64,000 nt of DNA from Trachythela sp. YZ-2020 (taxonomy: Eukaryota; Cnidaria; Anthozoa; Malacalcyonacea; Clavulariidae). The first letter of the stretch is position 1. Each line of letters opens with the position of its first letter. Both the position numbers and the translations under genes were made by a program. Shown piece after piece: positions 50,314 to 59,997 of this stretch. The notes below the pieces were generated by a model, which worked only from the letters and a program-made list of their open reading frames with translations, was not told the origin of the DNA and searched no databases. The stretch spans positions 124,001 to 188,000 of the forward strand of contig JADLSH010000275.1 in the NCBI GenBank assembly GCA_016169945.1, in the 5' to 3' direction.

Positions 50314-50390
50314 AGTAATATATTTTCACTGGTCGCCCCGCCACACAATGCCCTGAGCCGATTATAGCTAAGTATGGGGAGTAAAATTTT
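50314..50390. repeat. 77-bp direct repeat, copy 1
   Basis: Identical to 50609-50685 (starts AGTAATATATTTTCACTGG, ends GGGGAGTAAAATTTT). The two copies flank a segment (50427-50608) that is itself repeated at 63111-63292. Confidence 0.75.
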
Positions 50391-50426
50391 TCGCAGCCGA
50401 GGGGCCGAGGGGAGGTGGGCGGTTGA

Positions 50427-50608
50427 AAAAATCTGTTGCCAATCCCGCTGTCCATGTGTGTCTTCGTGGCAAATGACAGAAAACTCACATTTCCCTGGGT
50501 TTTTATAACGTTGCTATTGCCACACGTGTTTCTATATCCATATTAATTAACTTCCGGCTGAAAAATCGCGCTCTTTAGGCATTGTATTGCATGACTCCCA
50601 GTAAGAAT
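50427..50608. repeat. Duplicated flank, left copy
   Basis: About 182 bp nearly identical (two or three substitutions) to 63111-63292, in the same orientation. At the right-hand copy it overlaps the 5' exon of the minus-strand gene (62919-63155), so the left copy is a partial copy of that exon's upstream sequence. Confidence 0.75.
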
Positions 50609-50685
50609 AGTAATATATTTTCACTGGTCGCCCCGCCACACAATGCCCTGAGCCGATTATAGCTAAGTATGGGGAGTAAAATTTT
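50609..50685. repeat. 77-bp direct repeat, copy 2
   Basis: See 50314-50390. Confidence 0.75.
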
Positions 50686-51260
50686 CCAGCTCAGTCCCCC
50701 GTGACTACCGGCATGCTAAGGTCTCGTGCACCAAAGGCATATTAAAATTAATATAGCTTACTGCACCTACAGTGAGTTCGTGCATATTTCCAGGTGACCT
50801 CATGCACCATTGGCCTTGAAATCAAGAAGATCCGCTGCCCCTAGAGCGAGTTCGTTTATACTCAAGTTCAAGCACGCAGCCTCATGCACCAAAGGCGTAT
50901 AATATCGTATATTCATTTATACCTTCGACTCGAAACTACCTCGTGCACCAAAGTATATTCACTAGCTGTTTGTATAGCATAGATGAATCGGAAAATTATG
51001 CCGGCACTGAAGCGCGAAAAATAAATATTAGTCATTAGACATACATCCCACCATTTATAAGTGACCTGCAGTATAAATATAATAAGAAAATAACTTAAGA
51101 AAAAGTATGCTCGATGCCAGAGCGGCAAGGGGTGCCTCGTTAGGTCGCTTAAAGCTGTGCAAATTGATTAAGACAATTGGGTAGGTAAGTAACGTCGTGA
51201 TGGCCTCTGTGATTGCGTGTAAAGGCCTTATGTTGAGACAATATGTTGTGAATGTAAAGA

Positions 51261-51546
51261 TACTAGAGAAGTGGTACGCACACTAAGCCATCCCACTACA
51301 AGTAACTGATAAACGAGAACGCCGTCGTAGACAGTGTATAAGGCTTACTAAGTTTGCCCCTCTCGAGAAACAGTACATGAAGCAGGCGATATCGGCAAGT
51401 ACGAATACTAGAGACATGTTAAGCGCACTAAACCATCCCACTACAAGTAACTGACAAACGAGAACGCCGTCGAAGACAGTGTATAAGGCTTACTAAGTTT
51501 GCCCCTCTCGAAAAACAGTACAAGCAGGCGATATCGGCAAGTACGA
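51261..51546. repeat. Tandem duplication of ~146 bp
   Basis: Two copies of a unit starting TACTAGAGA (51261 and 51407), including CATCCCACTACAAGTAACTG and GGCGATATCGGCAAGTACGA, with a few substitutions and a 3-bp difference. Non-coding flank of element 2. Confidence 0.7.
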
Positions 51547-51978
51547 CAATTATAGATGAGGAAATGTGCTGCATGAAGAATCTTAAACAATTATATGAAA
51601 ACATAACGAGGTCGTCACGGAAACAACCATGCGAAGGCATATAGTCAGATACGAGCAAATGTACTGCAAACCCAGCAAAAGGGCCCATGGCGTCTCCGTA
51701 AGGCAAGAAAGAAACTAATCTGAGGCTGAGGTTCGACTAGTGGAGTAGTATGGAGCGGGGCTTAATGGACCCAGTTTTATGCGTAAAATTTAACGAGTTA
51801 CCCTGCATAATTCATGAGTTAATTATGTTAATGATCTGAATTAATTAATTCATTTCCGAGGATAATCCGAACAAATCCGAGTATGAGTTATGCATATTAA
51901 TGAGCATTTATAATTAGATTCATTCCGACGACGTTAAAACAACGAGAGGTTTCCGACAGTTCGCCATTTTGTTCCAAG

Positions 51979-52347
51979 ATGGCAGAACAGCTAATTCTGG
52001 ATGTTTTTAAGGAAAATAATGTAGAATTAACGCAGGATACTTTACGGTTTTATATAAAACTGCTTTTAGAAAAGCATGAACATACATATAACTCCATGAT
52101 ATGTAGTATTGTAAGAGATAATGTGTTTGAAAATTTATGTCAAACATATGAAGAGACTAAGCCTTTAAATTCTGGTAGAATTATGGCTTACTTGGCTTTA
52201 GTTTACAAAGTGAGCGATTTTTGTGACACTGAAACAGTGCGAGAAGCCGTTCGAATATGTGTAGACGATTTAAAACAATTTGATTTAGCGAGCTATGAAA
52301 TTAAACTGTCTTGGTTTCAACGCTTAATTTCATGGTTGGTGGGTTAG
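51979..52347 (+). CDS. Candidate Bcl-2-like small protein, 122 aa (arm A)
   Basis: All-helical protein. Residues ~49-76 read VFENLCQTYEET, then NSGRIMAYLALVYKV, which resembles the Bcl-2 BH1 motif (NWGRIVAF-type; here Ser replaces Trp). The C-terminal SWFQRLISWL could stand for BH2, and the first helix LILDVFKENN for the alpha-1 region. Viral Bcl-2 proteins are often this short and divergent and block apoptosis by holding BH3 proteins at mitochondria. No clear membrane tail. Three other copies occur (53403, 58265, 62308). The family call is tentative; a chance BH1-like match is possible. Confidence 0.5.
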   Translation: MAEQLILDVFKENNVELTQDTLRFYIKLLLEKHEHTYNSMICSIVRDNVFENLCQTYEETKPLNSGRIMAYLALVYKVSDFCDTETVREAVRICVDDLKQFDLASYEIKLSWFQRLISWLVG

Positions 52348-52593
52348 TGTTACAGCTTAACCGCGTGTAATTTGAATATCACTAATTGGAATTGAATAGC
52401 GAAAGTCGTTAAGAAGTCATTAACTGTTGTACATGGGTGAACACATTGTACTTTAACGACATTGCCCAAACGCGTTTATGCTGAGCTTGTAAGAAACAGG
52501 CTTTAACGACACGACAAGCCTGGTTTAAACAAGAGGGCTTGCACATAAATATCGCGCATCAAACGCGTCCTTATATATTTTACTAAGCGTTGT

Positions 52594-52872
52594 TTGAGCA
52601 TGACTATCGACATACTGTTCATCGCTAAGAATCAACTTGTGCTTCGTGTCAATATGTGTGCTTCTAGTTTTGAGAATAAAATCTTAAAAGAATTGACAGA
52701 TGAAGAGTTTGAGAAAGGGATTCCCGTTTATGATGACGACGAAGATATATATGTATATACTAATGAAGAGTTTATTGAAAAGGTTTGGTACGCGTGTGTC
52801 AAGCATGGATATATCTCTGAAGATTACGATATCATGGGAAAGTTTCTTGACGAAATGAAAGTCACTCCATAA
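52594..52872 (+). CDS. Acidic hypothetical protein, 92 aa (arm A)
   Basis: Preceded by TATATATTTTACTAAGC. Starts MSMTIDILFIAKNQLVLRV (an alternative Met at residue 21 precedes CASSFENK), then acidic (ELTDEEFEKG, YDDDEDIYVYTNEEF) with a helical end. Family not recognised. A Cys-rich frame follows after the stop and could be a second exon. A second copy, two residues different, is at 61783. Confidence 0.55.
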   Translation: MSMTIDILFIAKNQLVLRVNMCASSFENKILKELTDEEFEKGIPVYDDDEDIYVYTNEEFIEKVWYACVKHGYISEDYDIMGKFLDEMKVTP

Positions 52873-52896
52873 GCAACATGCAATGGTATGCTGTGA

Positions 52897-53100
52897 ACGA
52901 AAGGTCAAGAAAGATGGACCAAAACAAATATAACTTGTGAACATGATAAATGTACTGAACCGGAATTTGTATGTCGTATTTGCTACTTACGAACATATTG
53001 TCATATTCATTGTCGTGTATGTAATATAGCACATAAATGTAGAGATGATGATTGTATAGAAACACTAGCAAAAGCTAACAAAATGTATTATTATTATTAA
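52897..53100 (+). other. Cys/His-rich open frame without start codon (arm A)
   Basis: 67 open codons with no suitable ATG near the start. Contains CEHDKC, CRICYLRTYCHIHCRVC and AHKC...C, at least ten zinc-ligand residues in pairs, as in cross-brace zinc fingers. Conserved open in arm A' (61555-61758). Splicing from the preceding 92-aa gene would explain the missing start, but donor and acceptor are unclear. Confidence 0.4.
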
Positions 53101-53169
53101 ATTTATTACAAATCTTAAGAGTTGAATTTAACGCACAGTCTCTTAATAAATGTTAGTTTTTCTTGTTAA

Positions 53170-53403
53170 TTAAGGATGGAATCGCCGCATCGTGCATGTT
53201 TTCCATGTTGTTCTATTCCGCTCGCAAAGCACACATAGCGATGTAGAATCCCACGGCTGTCGACACATAGCGCATGTAATGTTTTGCCTTCCGCGACGCA
53301 GTTCACGTTTCCATCTTCGAAAACACCGTAGATGTACGCAGTGATCACAACACGGTGTGGCAATTGCCCTAGTTTGTCCAAATCGAATTTCCTCTAGACA
53401 TAT
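53170..53403 (-). pseudogene. RING-finger gene fragment in arm A
   Basis: Minus-strand copy of the C-terminal part of the gene at 61108 (from the first RING Cys pair to the stop). The arm breaks off at 53403, inside the first RING codons, where the sequence switches to the 122-aa gene of arm B with a shared ATGTTTTTAAGG-like stretch. Confidence 0.75.
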
Positions 53404-53765
53404 ATGTTTTTAAGGAAAATAATGTAGAATTAACGCAGGATACTTTACGGTTTTATATAAAACTGCTTTTAGAAAAGCATGAACATACATATAACTCCAT
53501 GATATGTAGTATTGTAAGAGATAATGTGTTTGAAAATTTATGTCAAACATATGAAGAGACTAAGCCTTTAAATTCTGGTAGAATTATGGCTTACTTGGCT
53601 TTAGTTTACAAAGTGAGCGATTTTTGTGACACTGAAACAGTGCGAGAAGCCGTTCGAATATGTGTAGACGATTTAAAACAATTTGATTTAGCGAGCTATG
53701 AAATTAAACTGTCTTGGTTTCAACGCTTAATTTCATGGTTGGTGTTACAGCTTAACCGCGTGTAA
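53403..53765 (+). pseudogene. 5'-truncated copy of the 122-aa protein gene (arm B)
   Basis: Begins at codon ~9 of the gene (frame open from the junction), then identical in protein to the other copies. The end reads SWLVLQLNRV instead of SWLVG because an 8-bp insertion found in arms A/A' is absent. The ATG available is at 53499, leaving 88 residues. Confidence 0.7.
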
Positions 53766-54113
53766 TTTGAATATCACTAATTGGAATTGAATAGCGAAAG
53801 TCATTAAGAAGTCATTAACTGTTGTACATGGGTGAACACATTGTAGTTTTACCACATTGCCCAAACCATTAATTTTCCCCATTGACTTTAAATTGTTTAA
53901 GCAGGACAGAAAGACTGAACACATTGTACTTTAACGACAGTGCCCAAACTTGATTTTGCTGAGCTTGTACAAAACGGTTGTTAACGACTGGACTAGCCTG
54001 ATCTTGTAGTTCTCTACGCGGCAAAGTAGGGAGCACACATAGATAGCACAAATTGAAAACTTTCGCTTTGGAGCAACAACGTAAAAATCGTTGAAGTTGT
54101 ACTTTAAAAAAAA

Positions 54114-54503
54114 ATGTTGCAAGATGATGTTTACATGGTTGACGAAAGTCGATTATGTCGGAACCCCCTCAAATTGTTGGAAGCAATTTACGCTGATACA
54201 GTTGCAAATGAAATTACGCAGTTGTGCCAGGAAAACGAATGTAATATAGACGAAGGATGGTAGACGTACGGTATAGAAGCTATAGAACGTGTTAATAGCA
54301 AGCATTTGGTTTGGGACTCGTTTGTCGAGGCTGCAAGAATACTGAAAATCAATTGCCACGAAAACGTCCTTGAGCGTTTAAGAGAATTAAAAAAGGTACC
54401 AGAACACATGTTCGTTTACGACTTGGAAGAATCGTATCACTGTAGAAAGAGCCACCAATTACAATGCATCCTAAATTATTTATCTTTTTGGAGGGAGAAG
54501 TGA
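54114..54503 (+). pseudogene. Helical hypothetical protein with internal stop (arm B)
   Basis: ATG at 54114 opens a frame (DESRLCRNPLKLLEAIYADT, ITQLCQENEC) interrupted by TAG at 54261-54263, then open again (WDSFVEAARILKINCHENVL, then LRELKKVPEHMF) to 54503. The mirrored copy in arm B' has the same TAG, so the stop predates the arm duplication or is read through. Family not recognised. Confidence 0.5.
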
Positions 54504-54819
54504 ACAAGTCAAGGATATCGAATGCTCCAATCCGTACGTGGTCAGGCAATATTTCTAGTAAAAAGTAGTTGACGTGTTATTATAATGATAAAGAGGTTAA
54601 GGCGATAAACTTTTAATTCCACCTTTGGGATAACTTTACTTTACATTAAAAGTTATACGTAAAGCACACTGTAACTAAACATTCAGTTATATTAACCGTG
54701 TGCATGCGCAATTGAAAATAGAGAAAATATACGTCTTGTCGGTACAATTTTATTAAAATATTATTACACTCGCATAGAGTATATTATATCTGTTTATATA
54801 ATGTAGTTGAGGAAGTCTA

Positions 54820-55391
54820 GTCTGAATCAGTATTTTCGCCTCTTCAATATAAGCATTGTCTTTAAAAGACGTTTCAGAAGAAACTTTCTTTTATCAACGG
54901 CTGCTTCCAAAGCCTCATCATGATCAAAGTCGTCACTGTTTATAAACACATCTCGTGTTCATTACTTTTATGTACATGATTCCTCCTAAGCTGTCTCATC
55001 CACAATAGACGTTCCAGATAAACACTTTCGAGCTTCTTTTGTAGTTTAGGTAATATCAACGCGTACGCTTGCTTGTTGGAAGTTTCATCATCAAGACCGT
55101 TTTCGATAAGATTCTGTTTTATTTCTTCGTACTCGCTGGCAAATCTTTGTTTTTCCTCTATTAATGGTTTCAAGGATCACTTTCATCTTCCAATTCAGAT
55201 CCTGATTCATTTCCATCTACCTCAGAATCTTGTACATTATCACTATTTGACGCTTCGTCATCTGACTCCATGGGTACGGAATTGTGATCTGTATCCGACT
55301 CTTCCTCTCGGAATGGGCAGTATTCGTTTTCGTGTCTGCGCAAATTAAAGCGACGATTAAAAGATTTACCACAAAACTTGCAGCTCATCAC
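54820..55391 (-). pseudogene. C2H2 zinc-finger gene, broken copy (arm B)
   Basis: Same gene as 56644. One-base loss near 55175 (after DESDP) and another near 54965 (after HVHK) shift the frame, and one codon is missing between. The GAA at the position of the premature TAA in the other copy is intact here. The two copies carry different lesions. Confidence 0.7.
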
Positions 55392-55591
55392 TCTAGCACT
55401 GTTAGTAGCAAATGAGGGATTTTAAGAAAATTATTCATGAGCACTTGCTCTGTTGTATAGCTCATGAATGAGCGTTGGCGTAGACAAGCTCACGACGACC
55501 ATCATAATTACTCATACCCCATGAGCACTCTGAAATGCTCATTTTCGTTGAGCAGAGATAAAAGATGGCCCGAGCAAGACGAAAACATGAC

Positions 55592-56439
55592 AGATGTGTA
55601 ACTCATTCAGAGACTGGCTACCAGACCTGTAAGAATTTTCATGCCCTATCTACTTTGTCAACAACTCTCCAAACGACTGCTGGTTAAGCCGAGTTGAAAA
55701 GTACGAAGATATAGTATTTTCAACACTTTGTGGACAAGCTCACGACGACCACTCATGATTACTCATGCCTCATGCATGAGTATAGTTGGTCTGTATAGCT
55801 CATGAATGAGCATTGACGTAGAAGCTCAACGACAACCACTCATAATTACTCATACCCCATGACCCCCAGAGTGACTGTCTTTGAGTGACTTCAACACCAC
55901 TTATGCCGCATCTAGATTACACTTAAAGGATAAAGCATACTAGATTAGGATATTCATGTCTGCACGGATAGTGTGCTCATTGGCTCAAAACCAAGCGGTC
56001 TTTTTAGAAGACACCAAATAGATTAACCTGAAAACTAGGCTAGGCCGGTTCTCAACTCTGGGCGTAAAATGATTTTCGCTTTGCGGTATTGCTTTGTATT
56101 GCCAATCAACCCTGTTGACTTTACATTAACTGCTTTTTGGCTCGCTGGGAAGGGGTCGATTGAGCACGGCTGAACTACGCTCACGATATGTTATTGAACT
56201 TATTCATACAGAACTCATAAAAATACTGACTGGGCTTACAATGTTCATTTACATTGAGCATATATGAGTAGTGGCCCAAGCTGAACGAAAATAATGTATA
56301 GAAGAATAATATAGAAGTTATTGGTGAGAGATGTATGCAACATTACAAGTATTAAATAGAACATTACTTATATCCGCAAGTTAATTTCGCTATAGTCGCA
56401 TCTTGAGAGATTGTATTTTCGTATAATTAAGTCAATTAA
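55592..56439. repeat. Spacer between inner arms, repeat-rich
   Basis: Contains several copies of TGAGCAT/ATGCTCA and of ACAAGCTCACGACGACCA with CTCATAATTACTCATACCCC, partly tandem and partly inverted, on top of AT-rich unique DNA. No coding frame recognised. It is the axis of the inner palindrome. Confidence 0.6.
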
Positions 56440-56643
56440 TGGATCATGTTTTCGTCTTGCTCGGGCCATCTTTTATCTCTGCTCAACGAAAATGAGCATT
56501 TCAGAGTGCTCATGGGGTATGAGTAATTATGAGTGGTCGTGAGCTTGTCTACGCCAAACGCTCATTCATGAGCTATACAAGAGCAAGTGCTCATGAGGTA
56601 ATAATTTTCTTAAAATCCCTCATTTGCTACTAACAGTGCTAGA

Positions 56644-57138
56644 GTGATGAGCTGCAAGTTTTGTGGTAAATCTTTTAATCGTCGCTTTAATTTGCGCAGA
56701 CACGAAAACGAATACTGCCCATTCCGAGAGGAAGAGTCGGATACAGATCACAATTCCGTACCCATGGAGTCAGATGACGAAGCGTCAAATAGTGATAATG
56801 TACAAGATTCTGAGGTAGATGGAAATGAATCAGGATCTGAATTGGAAGATGAAAGTGATCCTTGGAAACCATTAATAGAGGAAGCAAAACAAAGATTTGC
56901 CAGCGAGTACGAAGAAATAAAACAGAATCTTATCGAAAACGGTCTTGATGACGAAACTTCCAACAAGCAAGCGTACGCGTTGATATTACCTAAACTACAA
57001 AAAGAGCTCGAAAGTGTTTATCTGGAACGTCTATTGTGGATGAGACAGCTTAGGAGGAATCATGTACATAAAAAAGTAATGAACACGAGAGATGTGTTTA
57101 TAAACAGTGACGACTTTGATCATGATGATGCTTTGTAA
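56644..57138 (+). CDS. C2H2 zinc-finger protein, truncated, 164 aa (arm B')
   Basis: One C2H2-like finger at residues ~4-27 (CKFCGKSF...LRRHENEYC, last ligand Cys), an acidic Ser/Asp-rich linker to ~72, then a helical domain with ALILPKLQKELESVYLERLL and a conserved end HVHKKVMNT...SDDFDHDDAL. I recall this layout (finger, acidic linker, LLP-type helical domain) from proteins of related invertebrate elements. A TAA at 57136-57138 replaces a GAA present in arm B; the frame then stays open to 57228, so ~30 residues are lost. Confidence 0.65.
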   Translation: MMSCKFCGKSFNRRFNLRRHENEYCPFREEESDTDHNSVPMESDDEASNSDNVQDSEVDGNESGSELEDESDPWKPLIEEAKQRFASEYEEIKQNLIENGLDDETSNKQAYALILPKLQKELESVYLERLLWMRQLRRNHVHKKVMNTRDVFINSDDFDHDDAL

Positions 57139-57539
57139 GCAGCCGTTGATAAAAGAAAGTTTCTTCTGAAACGTCTTTTAAAAGACAATGCTTATATTGA
57201 AGAGGGCGAAAATACTGATTCAGACTAGACTTCCTCAACTACATTATATAAACAGATATAATATACTCTATGCGGAGTGTAATAATATTTTAATAAAATT
57301 GTAACAAGACGTATATTTTCTTCTATTTTCAATTGCGCATGCACACGGTTAATATAACTGAATGTTTAGTTACAGTGTGTTTACGTATAACTTTTTAATG
57401 TAAAGTAAAGTTATCCCAAAGGTGGAATTAAAAGTTTATCGCCTTAACCTCTTTATCATTATAATAACACGTCAACTACTTTTTACTAGAAATATTGCCT
57501 GACCCATGCGGATTGGAGCATTCGATATCCTTGACTTGT

Positions 57540-57919
57540 TCCCTCCAAAAAGATAAATAATTTAGGATGCATTGTAATTGGTGGCTCTTTCTACAGTGAT
57601 ACGATTCTTCCAAGTCGTAAACGAACATGTGTTCTGGTACTTTTAATTCTCTAAACGCTCAAGGACGTTTTCGTGGCAATTGATTTTCAGTATTCTTGCA
57701 GCCTCGACAAACGAGTCCCAAACCAAATGCTTGCTATTAACACGTTCTATAGCTTCTATACGCATACGTCTACCATCCTTCGTCTATATTACATTCGTTT
57801 TCCTGGCACAACTGCGTAATTTCATTTTCATTTGTATCAGCGTAAATTGCTTCCAACAATTTGAGGGGGTTCCGACATAATCGACTTTCGTCAACCATGT
57901 AAACATCATCTTGCAACAT
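57540..57919 (-). pseudogene. Helical hypothetical protein, mirror copy (arm B')
   Basis: Minus-strand counterpart of 54114-54503 starting at the ATG at 57919. Same internal TAG. Near its end a 7-bp deletion relative to arm B changes the C-terminus. Other small differences lie around 57760. Confidence 0.45.
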
Positions 57920-58264
57920 TTTTTTAAAGTACAACTTCAACGATTTTACGTTGTTGCTCCAAAGCGAAAGTTTTCAATTTGTGCTATCTATGTGTGCTCC
58001 CTACTTTGCCGCGTAGAGAACTACAAGATCAGGCTAGTCCAGTCGTTAACAACCGTTTTGTACAAGCTCAGCAAAATCAAGTTTGGGCACTGTCGTTAAA
58101 GTACAATGTGTTCAGTCTTTCTGTCCTGCTTAAACAATTTAAAGTCAATGGGGAAAATTAATGGTTTGGGCAATGTGGTAAAACTACAATGTGTTCACCC
58201 ATGTACAACAGTTAATGACTTCTTAATGACTTTCGCTATTCAATTCCAATTAGTGATATTCAAA

Positions 58265-58648
58265 TTACACGCGGTTAAGCTGTAACACCAACCATGAAAT
58301 TAAGCGTTGAAACCAAGACAGTTTAATTTCATAGCTCGCTAAATCAAATTGTTTTAAATCGTCTACACATATTCGAACGGCTTCTCGCACTGTTTCAGTG
58401 TCACAAAAATCGCTCACTTTGTAAACTAAAGCCAAGTAAGCCATAATTCTACCAGAATTTAAAGGCTTAGTCTCTTCATATGTTTGACATAAATTTTCAA
58501 ACACATTATCTCTTACAATACTACATATCATGGAGTTATATGTATGTTCATGCTTTTCTAAAAGCAGTTTTATATAAAACCGTAAAGTATCCTGCGTTAA
58601 TTCTACATTATTTTCCTTAAAAACATCCAGAATTAGCTGTTCTGCCAT
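58265..58648 (-). CDS. Candidate Bcl-2-like small protein, 127 aa (arm B')
   Basis: Intact copy, identical in protein to the arm A gene up to SWLV, then LQLNRV. Starts right after CTGCCAT/TTGGAACAAAATGG as in A'. The BH1-like NSGRIMAYLAL and the WFQRLISW end are both present. See 51979 for the argument and its limits. Confidence 0.5.
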   Translation of the reverse strand: MAEQLILDVFKENNVELTQDTLRFYIKLLLEKHEHTYNSMICSIVRDNVFENLCQTYEETKPLNSGRIMAYLALVYKVSDFCDTETVREAVRICVDDLKQFDLASYEIKLSWFQRLISWLVLQLNRV

Positions 58649-58810
58649 CTTGGAACAAAATGGCGAACTGTCGGAAACCTCTCGTTGTTTTAACGTCGTC
58701 GGAATGAATCTAATTATAAATGCTCATTAATATGCATAACTCATACTCGGAATTGTTCGGGAAGGAGTGACCGTAGCGGGTTTCACACCCATGCTTCCTT
58801 TTCACGTCGC

Positions 58811-59095
58811 CCTGGGTTGGTGAAAACCGACTGTTTTATTTGCCTAGAGGAGATAAACCGAAATGAACGGTACTCATTCGATATGCCGTGTTGTGGACAA
58901 GTGATTCACTTGGCATGTTGGCAGCGTTGGAAGAAAGAGCAAGTCACTCCATCATGTGCTATGTGTCGGTCCCCCTGGAATACGGAGGCCGTATGCTTTC
59001 TTTGCTATCGGGCCAAATACTCCCAGATGCAATGGTGGCCTCGGTGTGTTCCCGCGCAAATGCGAATTTGGAAACACGTTTGTCAGTTGGGCTAA
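58811..59095 (+). pseudogene. RING-finger gene, 5'-truncated second type
   Basis: The frame is open from the arm B' junction but has no ATG before the RING; translation at 58817 would need TTG. C3H2C3-like RING: CFICLEEI, then C.CC...VIHLACWQRW and CAMCRSPW, then a Cys-containing tail (CFLCYRAKYSQ). About 50% like the gene at 61108. Such RINGs are typically E3 ubiquitin ligases. The lack of a start at a rearrangement junction suggests truncation. Confidence 0.65.
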
Positions 59096-59235
59096 AAGAT
59101 TCAAAACAACGGCTCTTTTAAGAGCCACCAAATTTATCAAAAAAAATTATAAACTCAAATTCGATCATATTAAAATATATAAGTTTATTCACAACTTTAT
59201 ATTAACTACAAATTCTCACATGCACATTTATTAGT

Positions 59236-59997
59236 TTAAAAGTTTGTCAGCCACCCCTGTGATTTCTTTTTAGCTCTTTTTTTACTTGGTGACACATTTG
59301 GAGTGTCGTCGTCCTTTGACCTGTCAGGGTCGTTTTTTTCATAACCGTAAGTTCTAAAGAGCTGTAGTCGTTCAGGGTTGCGTATTAAATCTTCTGGAAG
59401 ATTAATTTCCTGAAGACCTTTGGTAAATAATTCAAATCCATTTGGTTTATTATTTTTTCTGTGTCTAAGAGAATCGCTAACTAAAGTTGTAATATTTGTA
59501 TTTGGCATTCTCTCGCCTTGATATTTCAGTTCGCCTTTTTCATTCCAACTTAGAACTTGAGGATTATCCTCTATTCTTCGTAAAATCATTTTGGCTTTCG
59601 ATTGTAGTGTTTTCGGAAGAATCTCAATAATATCGGCAACTCGCTGTCCCTTGCTAATGACCTCACGTGTATTGGGAGCGCTCGCCGCAGAAATTGAACC
59701 CATTATCGCTGTCGATTTTTCGGCATCTCCTGCAAAAGCTATAGGTATTGGTTCTCTGCTCTCAACATTTCGTTTCGCTTTGAAATGAAGATAGTTCTCT
59801 AAAATTTGACTGTAAAGCTTTGCTTTTTCATCTTGGGGAGTGTCATCTCTGTCTAAAACAATTTTCATTTCCTGATCTAATTGGGCCATCTTTGTCACAG
59901 TCGGCGGTGTCGTTAGGCGATGTTGTCTTAAATAATTATCCAAATTATTTTCCGGTAATAATATCATTTTTTGTGAATGCTTCATGTTTCTATTCAA
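59236..59997 (-). CDS. Conserved protein of Polinton-like elements, 253 aa
   Basis: Likely start among Mets at 59997, 59985 or 59967 (MILLPENNLD). N-terminal helical part (MAQLDQEMKIVLDR, DEKAKLYSQILENYL), Ser/Ala linker, then a compact domain: ILPKTLQSKAKMILRRIEDN, VLSWNEKGELKYQGE, SNIxxLVxDxLR-like TTLVSDSLRHRKN, and NLPEDLIRNPERL, with a basic C-terminus. I recall the combination (MILLP start, KAKxLLxxI, WNxxGEL, G..IPxSNI) from multicopy genes in many marine invertebrates, always near the P-loop gene. Function unknown; a virion core protein is a guess. Confidence 0.65.
   Translation of the reverse strand: MNRNMKHSQKMILLPENNLDNYLRQHRLTTPPTVTKMAQLDQEMKIVLDRDDTPQDEKAKLYSQILENYLHFKAKRNVESREPIPIAFAGDAEKSTAIMGSISAASAPNTREVISKGQRVADIIEILPKTLQSKAKMILRRIEDNPQVLSWNEKGELKYQGERMPNTNITTLVSDSLRHRKNNKPNGFELFTKGLQEINLPEDLIRNPERLQLFRTYGYEKNDPDRSKDDDTPNVSPSKKRAKKKSQGWLTNF

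Larger units (their letters stand above)
51744..53403. repeat. Outer arm A of element 2
   Basis: Inverted copy of 61254-62912, very similar over 1.66 kb (encoded 122-aa proteins identical). Contains the 122-aa gene, the 92-aa gene, a Cys-rich frame and the 3' two-thirds of the RING gene, where it ends abruptly. Confidence 0.85.
53403..55591. repeat. Inner arm B of element 2
   Basis: Inverted copy of 56440-58759 minus its last ~110 bp. Contains a 5'-truncated 122-aa gene, a gene with an internal stop (54114) and a broken C2H2 gene. Scattered small indels distinguish the two inner arms, more than between A and A'. Confidence 0.8.
56440..58759. repeat. Inner arm B' of element 2
   Basis: Inverted relative to B. 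Extends about 110 bp further outward than B, into the sequence that also precedes the 122-aa gene in A/A' (through GCATAACTCATACTCGGAAT), and stops at 58759, about 125 bp short of an element tip. Confidence 0.8.

Noticed and set aside
51584..51793. Polypeptide frames repeated in both outer arms (e.g. the Tyr/His-rich 69-aa and 86-aa frames at 52684-53071 and 61584-61971)
   Set aside because: They are antisense or out-of-frame readings of the 92-aa gene and the Cys-rich frame, repeated only because the arms are repeated.
53166..53381. 71-aa frame also seen at 61274-61489
   Set aside because: It is an out-of-frame reading of the RING gene present in both arms.
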